The notes beneath the pieces are model-generated. The model was not told the DNA's origin and ran no database searches. It was given only the letters and a program-made list of their open reading frames with translations. Positions 47,100-52,936 of a stretch of 64,000 nt of DNA are shown here, in pieces. This DNA comes from Flagellimonas okinawensis (GTDB taxonomy: Bacteria > Bacteroidota > Bacteroidia > Flavobacteriales > Flavobacteriaceae): positions 310,001 to 374,000 of the forward strand of contig NZ_JARFVA010000002.1 in NCBI RefSeq assembly GCF_029194005.1. Direction: 5' to 3'. The position numbers and the translations under genes are program-made. Numbering within the stretch: position 1 is the first letter of the stretch; every line of letters starts with the position of its first letter.

Positions 47100-48434
47100 T
47101 TAAGGGTTTTGCACCAAGGGCCTGAACTTTCTTCTAAATTTCCAAACCAGGGAGAATCCACGAATCATCATCCAGACCACAAAGGCGATCCAAATGGCAT
47201 AAAAGCCCAATCCTAAATACATGCCCAAATAAAGACAGGGAATAAACCCTAAAAAAGTTGCGGCCAGGAGCACATTACGCAGATATTTCATTTCGCCCAT
47301 ACCTTTGAAAATCCCATCAAAAATAAAGGCCAAAGTGTTCATGGGCAGTCCAAGAATCACAATATAAAATATGCTGTAAAAGGTGTTGAGTACTATTTCC
47401 TCATTTGAAAAGAGATGACCGATAGGCCGGTAAAAAATAAATCCAAAGCACATGAGGGCGAGACTCACCACCATACCATATTTAAAAATGGTCTTGGCCA
47501 ATTTCCACAGACCATTATAATCAGCAGCTCCCAAAAGTTTACCTCCCATACTGTTACCCGCTGCGGCGTAGCCATCAATGAAAAATGCGGCGAACAACCA
47601 AAGGTTAACAGCAATGGTGTGGGCCCCTATAAAGCGGTCGCCCAATGTGGTGGCTTCACGCACGGCCAGCATCAAGGCGGCATTCAGGGCCAGGGTCCTC
47701 ACAAAAAGGTTGAGACTCATAAAAATGAGTCGTTTGATTTCTTTGTTCAACGGAAAAGTCAATTTCATGCTGATGTCCGTCTTCTTCACCAATAAAATGA
47801 GCGCCAATATGGCCATGATGGCCTGGGCAATCAAACTGGCCCATGCAGCACCTTCCAAGTACAATGCGGGAATAAATCCGTCGATGCCATACACCAAAAC
47901 AAAGTCCAATAGAATATTGAGACCTGCTCCCAGCATGGCGATTACCATAGGGTAGAAGGTATTTTGAAGTCCCCGAAAGATACCAAAGATGGCAAAGGTG
48001 AAAAGGGTTAGGGGGAATCCCCAAACCCGGATAGAATAATAGGAAACACAGTATTCCAGGATTTTACCCGATGCATTGAAGAGTGCAAAAATTTCCTCAA
48101 TCACAAAAATGGTGGTGAGGAGCACCACAAGACTCAAAAGTATGTTGAGGAAAATGGCCTGTGCGGGCATATTTTTCACTTCGTCCAGTCTTCCTGCACC
48201 CAAATATTGCGATATAATGGCGGAAATGGAGCTACGTGTTTGGCCAAGCACCCAAATGAGCATGGACAAAAAAGAACCCACTATTCCTGCTGCCGCCAAA
48301 GATTCCAATCCGTCGACAGGAATATTCCCCACAATGGCCGTGTCGGTTATAGAAAGGATGGGCTCGGCAATGCCCGATATGGTTGCGGGAATCGCCAATT
48401 GGTTGATGCTCTTAAAATTTACCTGTGTGCTCAA
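47100..48434 (-). CDS. MATE family efflux transporter
   Basis: 444 residues with about 12 TMs in two six-helix halves. The N-terminal IPATISGIAEPILSITDTAIVGN and the QTRSSISAIISQYLGAGRLDEVKN loop are typical of the DinF-like branch. It exports cationic drugs or metabolites by Na+ or H+ antiport. It starts 12 bases after the GNAT gene stop, so the two are likely co-transcribed. Confidence 0.93.
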   Translation of the reverse strand: MSTQVNFKSINQLAIPATISGIAEPILSITDTAIVGNIPVDGLESLAAAGIVGSFLSMLIWVLGQTRSSISAIISQYLGAGRLDEVKNMPAQAIFLNILLSLVVLLTTIFVIEEIFALFNASGKILEYCVSYYSIRVWGFPLTLFTFAIFGIFRGLQNTFYPMVIAMLGAGLNILLDFVLVYGIDGFIPALYLEGAAWASLIAQAIMAILALILLVKKTDISMKLTFPLNKEIKRLIFMSLNLFVRTLALNAALMLAVREATTLGDRFIGAHTIAVNLWLFAAFFIDGYAAAGNSMGGKLLGAADYNGLWKLAKTIFKYGMVVSLALMCFGFIFYRPIGHLFSNEEIVLNTFYSIFYIVILGLPMNTLAFIFDGIFKGMGEMKYLRNVLLAATFLGFIPCLYLGMYLGLGFYAIWIAFVVWMMIRGFSLVWKFRRKFRPLVQNP

Positions 48435-48446
48435 ATCTGGCGCAAG

Positions 48447-48947
48447 TTACAGCACTAATTCATAACAATGAAAAGGATGCTCGCTTTGTTTGGGAAAGAA
48501 GATGTCACCGAGTTTTTGATATCCTCTTTGTTCGTAAAAACGCTGGTTTCTTTTATTCTGCGAAAAAGTGTCCAACCGAACAGATACAAATCCTTTTTCC
48601 CGGGAAAAATTTTCCGCAAAATCCATCATTTCCTGTGCCAGTCCCTTGCCTTGAAGTTCGGGATCAACAGATAGGCGGTGAATGTAAGTGCTGTTTCCGT
48701 TTGGGGTAAGCCATTGGATAGGCTTGTACTCTTCGTCCATCAATGTGGATATAACAATAGTGCCCTGAACGGTGTCTTTTTCTTCGATTACAAAAAGCTC
48801 GTTACGCTCAATGTCCTGGATGAATGCTTCTTTGGAAGGATAGTGTTCGTTCCATTGAAAAATTCCTTTTTCTTGCATTTTTTTGGCACAGGCTTGGGTT
48901 ATGGTCAAGATATCGGGGATTTCAGATATCTTTGCGCGTCTTATCAT
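48447..48947 (-). CDS. GNAT family N-acetyltransferase
   Basis: A 166-residue acetyltransferase. The acetyl-CoA binding motif is LQGKGLAQEMMDFAENF (Q/R-x-x-G-x-G/A form), preceded by YIHRLSVDPE and followed by LDTFSQNKRNQRFYEQRGYQ. The substrate is unknown. It lies upstream of the MATE transporter and divergent from the universal stress protein gene. Confidence 0.9.
   Translation of the reverse strand: MIRRAKISEIPDILTITQACAKKMQEKGIFQWNEHYPSKEAFIQDIERNELFVIEEKDTVQGTIVISTLMDEEYKPIQWLTPNGNSTYIHRLSVDPELQGKGLAQEMMDFAENFSREKGFVSVRLDTFSQNKRNQRFYEQRGYQKLGDIFFPKQSEHPFHCYELVL
48927..48934 (+). promoter_or_regulatory. -7 promoter element before the universal stress protein gene
   Basis: TATCTTTG followed by CG, an exact TAnnTTTG match inside the 5' end of the divergent GNAT gene. 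It gives a leader of about 60 bases to the ATG at 49001. Confidence 0.4.
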
Positions 48948-49000
48948 TGATTCGTTTCAATTTAATTGTAAATTTAAGGTTTAATCGTAATCACCAAACC

Positions 49001-49798
49001 ATGAACAATATACTTGTACCCATTGGGACTTCTCCAGATTCTTCTAAAACATTGCAATACGCCGTGGACTTTGCCTCTAATTTTGGGGCGCAGATCTATG
49101 TAATGGATGTATTTAATGTAACTACGGCCGTAGGAAGCTTGGCCAATGTAGAAGAAAAGGTGGCCAAGAGCAGCAAGGAACACTTAAAAGAGGTTGTTGA
49201 ACAAGTTGACACCAAGGGTGTTGAAATAAAAATGGCCACTTACAATGGTGATATTATTGATGGGTTGAACAGCATTAATAAGGAACTTGGGATAGATTTG
49301 ATCATTATCGCCCCTAAGAGCAACGAGATTCAGGAGGAACTATACTTGGGCAATACATCGGGAAGAATTATTAAACAGACCGAAATTCCAACACTAATTG
49401 TTCCCAAGGGAACAGAATTTAAGCCAGCGAAAAAAATATTGACTGCTTTTGGCTCAGGAATTTTAAAGCGCAGCAGCATTTTGAATCCTTTGATCATCAT
49501 AAAAAACAAGTTTAGGTCGGAAGTAAGCCTATTGTTGGTAAAAAGGCCTGGGTATACTGAGGATGATCTAAAAGTGAATACGGCTTTGATGGATTTAAGC
49601 TCACAATTGACCATTACTGAGAACGGAACCACGTATTTAGGGGTAACGGAATACTTTCAAAAGGAACATCCAGATATGTTATGCGTGTTCCGCAGAAAGA
49701 GAGGCTTCTTTAAAAAGCTATGGGAAAAGAACACGATTCAGAAGTCGGAGTTCTTCGTTAAGATACCGGTATTGGTACTCAGCGTTAAAAAAGATTAA
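49001..49798 (+). CDS. universal stress protein family
   Basis: 265 residues from MNNILVPIGTSPDSSKTLQY; the upstream frame to 48824 runs through the divergent GNAT gene and is rejected. The N-terminal UspA domain (about 1-140) has the alpha/beta fold with IIIAPKSNE, where the ATP-binding G-x2-G-x9-GS motif appears reduced (LGNTSGRIIKQTEIPTLIVP). The C-terminal ~120 residues form a second, degenerate Usp-like domain. Function is a general stress role by family only. Confidence 0.88.
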   Translation: MNNILVPIGTSPDSSKTLQYAVDFASNFGAQIYVMDVFNVTTAVGSLANVEEKVAKSSKEHLKEVVEQVDTKGVEIKMATYNGDIIDGLNSINKELGIDLIIIAPKSNEIQEELYLGNTSGRIIKQTEIPTLIVPKGTEFKPAKKILTAFGSGILKRSSILNPLIIIKNKFRSEVSLLLVKRPGYTEDDLKVNTALMDLSSQLTITENGTTYLGVTEYFQKEHPDMLCVFRRKRGFFKKLWEKNTIQKSEFFVKIPVLVLSVKKD

Positions 49799-49814
49799 GG
49801 AAGCAGCGCAATTT

Positions 49815-49845
49815 TTGATACTTTCGGAAAAAAGTATTTCCTTTG
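49815..49845 (+). promoter_or_regulatory. probable promoter of tRNA-Ala
   Basis: TTTTTG ending at 49817, 20 bases, then TTCCTTTG (49838-49845), one mismatch from TAnnTTTG. It ends 10 bases before the tRNA 5' end. Confidence 0.4.
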
Positions 49846-49855
49846 CGCTCTCTTT

Positions 49856-49929
49856 GGGGGATTAGCTCAGTTGGCTAGAGCGCTTGCCTGGCAGGCAAGA
49901 GGCCACCGGTTCGAATCCGGTATTCTCCA
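49856..49929 (+). tRNA. tRNA-Ala (anticodon GGC)
   Basis: A full cloverleaf of 74 bases. The acceptor GGGGGAT pairs with ATTCTCC, the D-stem is GCTC/GAGC, and the anticodon stem CTTGC/GCAAG has loop CTGGCAG, so the anticodon is GGC at 49890-49892. The T-arm is ACCGG TTCGAAT CCGGT and the discriminator is A. The 3' CCA is not encoded (next bases CAA). A strong terminator follows 10 bases later. Its 3' part is repeated at 50220-50279. Confidence 0.97.
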
Positions 49930-49939
49930 CAAAAAATGT

Positions 49940-49970
49940 AAAAGCACCTCTTAATTGAGGTGCTTTTTTT
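49940..49970 (+). terminator. terminator of tRNA-Ala, abutting the GIY-YIG start codon
   Basis: The 11-bp stem AAAAGCACCTC / GAGGTGCTTTT has a TTAATT loop and a T-run. The next base (49971) is the A of the GIY-YIG ATG. A near copy lies at 50288-50319. Confidence 0.9.
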
Positions 49971-50225
49971 ATGGAGTATTTTGTCTACATTATTTATAGT
50001 GAATCTTTGGACCGTTATTACGTGGGCCACAGTCAAGATTTGGACGACAGGATGAGTCGGCACAAAGGTAGGCGGTCCAAATACACCAAAAATGCTGATG
50101 ATTGGAAGGTAAAGTATACTGAGAGCTTTTCAACAAGAAGCAAAGCCATGACCAGGGAAAGGGAAATCAAGAAAAAGAAAAGTAGGAGGTATATTGAGTT
50201 TCTAATTTCTGAAAGGAAAGGCTAG
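49971..50225 (+). CDS. small GIY-YIG endonuclease-superfamily protein
   Basis: 84 residues forming a single GIY-YIG domain of the UPF0213/YhbQ size class. It has VYII at residues 5-8, YYVG at 16-19, Arg27, and Glu65 in REREI, followed by a basic C-terminus. The start codon touches the T-run of the tRNA-Ala terminator. The stop codon TAG comes from the D-loop sequence GGCTAGAGCG of the partial tRNA copy. The frame is intact, so the nuclease is probably functional. The context resembles a tRNA-targeting mobile cassette rather than a housekeeping gene; that is inference. Confidence 0.9.
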   Translation: MEYFVYIIYSESLDRYYVGHSQDLDDRMSRHKGRRSKYTKNADDWKVKYTESFSTRSKAMTREREIKKKKSRRYIEFLISERKG

Positions 50226-50280
50226 AGCGTTCCGAATGCATTCGGAAAGGCCACCGGTTCGAATCCGGTATTCTCCACCA
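50220..50280 (+). pseudogene. partial tRNA-Ala copy (3' part) with altered anticodon arm
   Basis: GGCTAGAGCG (50220-50229) and the stretch from AGGCC through the T-arm and acceptor 3' strand (50248-50278) are identical to tRNA-Ala 49873-49882 and 49900-49930. The acceptor 5' strand and the 5' part of the D-arm are missing. The 17-base anticodon arm is replaced by the 18-base perfect palindrome TTCCGAATGCATTCGGAA. Unlike the intact tRNA, this copy reads CCA after the discriminator. It cannot fold as a tRNA. Confidence 0.9.
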
Positions 50281-50287
50281 AAAATGT

Positions 50288-50319
50288 AAAAGCACCTCAA
50301 TTAACAGGTGCTTTTTTTT
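50288..50319 (+). terminator. duplicated terminator after the tRNA remnant
   Basis: The stem AAAGCACCT / AGGTGCTTT is followed by a run of eight T. The 5' half and the spacer before it match the tRNA-Ala terminator almost exactly, while the loop differs (CAATTAAC versus TTAATT). Confidence 0.88.
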
Positions 50320-50334
50320 GTGATGCTTATTTGC

Positions 50335-50859
50335 TTATTCTTTTCCTTTACCAATAAACAGTTTCGAAATCTGCTTATAATTGGTTAGCATAATTAAACC
50401 AATCAAGACATTTAGTCCAGAAATAATCCACCAATTATAGTCCAGTTGTTGATCTAGCATTGCCCCGTCAATCTCATCAAGGCCGTATGGGGAAACTTGT
50501 TTTTTAAAGGCTAAATAACAGAAATTTAGAAATTGGGCAATGTTGTCCACAATCATTAAAAGCCCCAGAATAATTAAACCAAGATTGAAAAGTCCTTTAG
50601 CATTCAGGTCTTTGGTTTCTATATGTTCACTATCAAACCCTTTTTCCAATCTAAAAAGTTTTATCAGTCTGTCTGTTTGAAATAGTAATAGATACGCTAT
50701 TAGGACGGTTACCAATAAAGAGACCAAGCTTATAACAAGGCTAGCGGAATTAAACCCCCATGAAACTGAAAAGCTTGGGATGAACTGAAAGAGCATATCA
50801 ATAAAACAATACACGCCAAAAATTTTGATGATTACTCGGAAAAGGTCGGTTTTGGTCAT
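50335..50859 (-). CDS. hypothetical four-TM membrane protein
   Basis: 174 residues, not recognised. Four hydrophobic segments: about residues 10-28, 40-62, 93-112 and 144-162. A short charged loop lies between TM2 and TM3 (KGFDSEHIETKDLNAKG). The C-terminus is basic (KGKE). There is no signal peptide or catalytic motif. It is adjacent to the tRNA/GIY-YIG cassette but points toward it and is separated by the terminator, so no functional link is claimed. Confidence 0.75.
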   Translation of the reverse strand: MTKTDLFRVIIKIFGVYCFIDMLFQFIPSFSVSWGFNSASLVISLVSLLVTVLIAYLLLFQTDRLIKLFRLEKGFDSEHIETKDLNAKGLFNLGLIILGLLMIVDNIAQFLNFCYLAFKKQVSPYGLDEIDGAMLDQQLDYNWWIISGLNVLIGLIMLTNYKQISKLFIGKGKE

Positions 50860-50908
50860 ATTTCAGATTTATTTATAGGATAAGTTGTTTAGATGGCACA
50901 TGTCCAAT

Positions 50909-51769
50909 TTAGCTAAAAATCTTCCCAAACTTCTCAGGAAGCTCATCCGTAAGGTGAATGATTTCGTTGGTAAACGGATGTGTAAACTCTAAGGAATAGG
51001 CATGTAGGTACAACCCTTTTCCTTTTAAAAATAAGCCCTCCATGGCGTAATCTTTATCGCCCAGTATAGGATGCCCCAAAAGGAACAGATGCTTTCGCAA
51101 TTGATGTCTTCTGCCCGTTTTGGGACTTAATTCCACAAGGTTCAATGTCCCAAAACGTTCTGAAGGAACGGATTGCATTACTTTGTAATCGGAACGTGAC
51201 GGTTTGCCATCTATTTCTGAGGTTATGGTTCCTCTTGGTTCCATATTTCCAATGGTAACTGCATAATAGGTTTTGCTAACTAGTTTGTCTTCAAATAGTT
51301 TGTTTAAAGCGCGAATACTATTGTGGGTTTTGCCCACCAAAAGAATTCCTGTGGTGGCATAATCCAAGCGGTGGACGGGTTGTGGTATAGCAACATCAGA
51401 AAGTTTGCTCGGTTCAAGGTTTTGTGGCAAAGCGTTGGCGATGGTCTTGAACTTGTTGCCGCTCACCTCAATCCCTGCAGGCTTATGGATGGCGGCCAAA
51501 TATTCATCTTCAAACAACACCTTGAGGGGAAATATGAGTTGTTTTTTAGGTGTAGGATCTTCTGGAATGGTCAAAATAATATGTTCGCAACCAGAAATGA
51601 TGGTGGCCGTGGTAGCAATAATTCCATTTACAGAAATGTACTTTTTTTTGAGGGCTTTTTTAAGGGCTGATTTGGTAGGAACAGCATTAAAAACGCCAAC
51701 GCCATATTCTTGTAATCGCTTAGGAGTTATGTTTGCTGGGACGATATGGGTTTCGTTGTGGATAATCAA
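50909..51769 (-). CDS. RluA family pseudouridine synthase
   Basis: 286 residues. An N-terminal S4-like RNA-binding stretch (KKALKKKYISVNG) is followed by the RluA catalytic domain; the catalytic aspartate is in PVHRLDYATTGILLVGK, and TGRRHQLRKHL is typical. It isomerises uridine to pseudouridine in rRNA or tRNA; the target site cannot be assigned by sequence alone. It overlaps the preceding small membrane ORF by four bases. Confidence 0.93.
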   Translation of the reverse strand: MIIHNETHIVPANITPKRLQEYGVGVFNAVPTKSALKKALKKKYISVNGIIATTATIISGCEHIILTIPEDPTPKKQLIFPLKVLFEDEYLAAIHKPAGIEVSGNKFKTIANALPQNLEPSKLSDVAIPQPVHRLDYATTGILLVGKTHNSIRALNKLFEDKLVSKTYYAVTIGNMEPRGTITSEIDGKPSRSDYKVMQSVPSERFGTLNLVELSPKTGRRHQLRKHLFLLGHPILGDKDYAMEGLFLKGKGLYLHAYSLEFTHPFTNEIIHLTDELPEKFGKIFS

Positions 51770-52059
51770 AGTTTTATTTTACTGCTAGATATTTTAAAAA
51801 GCCATATTGCTAAAATCATTGTACTGGAATAAATAGATAAAACGGTTTTTATTTTCCAGACTTTAATCTTTGATTTTAGAAATCTTAATATTAACCAGAA
51901 AATCATGATGGCTGGAAAAGAGAAAAGCAAACCAAAAAGAATCATCAAAAAAATCAAAGCGACTAAATCATTAGAGAATAAATTATTTTCAAAAAGTAGG
52001 ATACAAACCAAAGGAGAGCAAAAAATGGAAAAGATCCATACGAAAAATGTGTATTTCAT
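51766..52059 (-). CDS. small hypothetical membrane protein
   Basis: 97 residues with three hydrophobic segments (about 3-20, 30-60 as a long or double pass, and 73-90). It has low complexity and is rich in Ile, Phe and Leu. Its last codons overlap the RluA-family start by four bases (ATGA), suggesting translational coupling. No family recognised. The local AT content is higher than in neighbouring genes. Confidence 0.6.
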   Translation of the reverse strand: MKYTFFVWIFSIFCSPLVCILLFENNLFSNDLVALIFLMILFGLLFSFPAIMIFWLILRFLKSKIKVWKIKTVLSIYSSTMILAIWLFKISSSKIKL

Positions 52060-52225
52060 TTTTGATTACATTAAGGGTAATCCCTAGCAGGATAAATTTA
52101 CCACATTTTCCAAGCAAGGCATATGGTAAAGTATAAGTCTGTATACAAACATTAACCATCCTTTAGGATTGAATTTTTGTATTTGACACCTGCTTTTTTG
52201 AACTTTACTTCAAAACAAAATCAAC

Positions 52226-52936
52226 ATGAAATTAGAAGGAAAAGTAGCATACATCACAGGAGGAACCAAGGGTATCGGATATGGTATTGCCAAAAGCTTG
52301 TTAGAGCAGGGTATGAAGGTGGCCATTAGCGGGCGCAGTCAGGAAAGTGCCGATGCAGCAGTTAAAGGTTTAAATAATCCAGATAACGTATTGGGATTGG
52401 TATCCGATGTGTCCAAATTGGAAGACGAGAAAAAGGCAGTAGCCACCATTCTGGACAAATGGGGACATTTGGATGTGGTTATGGCGAATGCAGGAGTTGG
52501 TCATTTTGCCCCAATCGATGAATTGGAAGATGAAAAATGGCATCAAATGATCGATACGAACCTGAACGGGGTGTATCACACACTAAAAGCATCAGTGGAT
52601 GCCCTTAAAAAATCGGAAGGGTATTACATGACCTTGGCCAGTTTGGCAGGCACCAATTTCTTTGCAACGGCAGCAGGTTACAATGCCACTAAGTTTGGTG
52701 TGGTTGGATTCACGCAGGCCGCAATGTTGGACTTGAGAAAGTACAATATAAAGGTAACCACTATTATGCCAGGTTCTGTTGCCAGTCATTTTAATGACCA
52801 CGAACCATCGGATAAAGATGCTTGGAAGATACAACCTGAGGACATTGGAAAGCTTGTTGTGGATTTATTGACGATGCACCCACGTACCCTGCCCAGTAAA
52901 ATTGAAGTGCGTCCTACACGTCCCGATTTAAAATAA
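52226..52936 (+). CDS. SDR family oxidoreductase
   Basis: 236 residues with a Rossmann fold. The cofactor motif is TGGTKGIGYGIA, NAG is in VMANAGVG, and the catalytic Ser and Tyr-x3-Lys are in LASLAGTNF and YNATKFG. It belongs to the classical short-chain type; the substrate is unknown. The stop codon directly abuts the stop of the convergent nuclease gene. Confidence 0.92.
   Translation: MKLEGKVAYITGGTKGIGYGIAKSLLEQGMKVAISGRSQESADAAVKGLNNPDNVLGLVSDVSKLEDEKKAVATILDKWGHLDVVMANAGVGHFAPIDELEDEKWHQMIDTNLNGVYHTLKASVDALKKSEGYYMTLASLAGTNFFATAAGYNATKFGVVGFTQAAMLDLRKYNIKVTTIMPGSVASHFNDHEPSDKDAWKIQPEDIGKLVVDLLTMHPRTLPSKIEVRPTRPDLK

Noticed and set aside
49971..50225. Group I intron with a homing endonuclease in tRNA-Ala
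   Set aside because: The upstream tRNA is complete and uninterrupted, and the inserted segment is almost entirely ORF with no room for an intron core.
50220..50280. A second functional tRNA gene
   Set aside because: It lacks the acceptor 5' strand and half of the D-arm, and its anticodon arm is a palindrome with no valid 7-base loop. It is a remnant.
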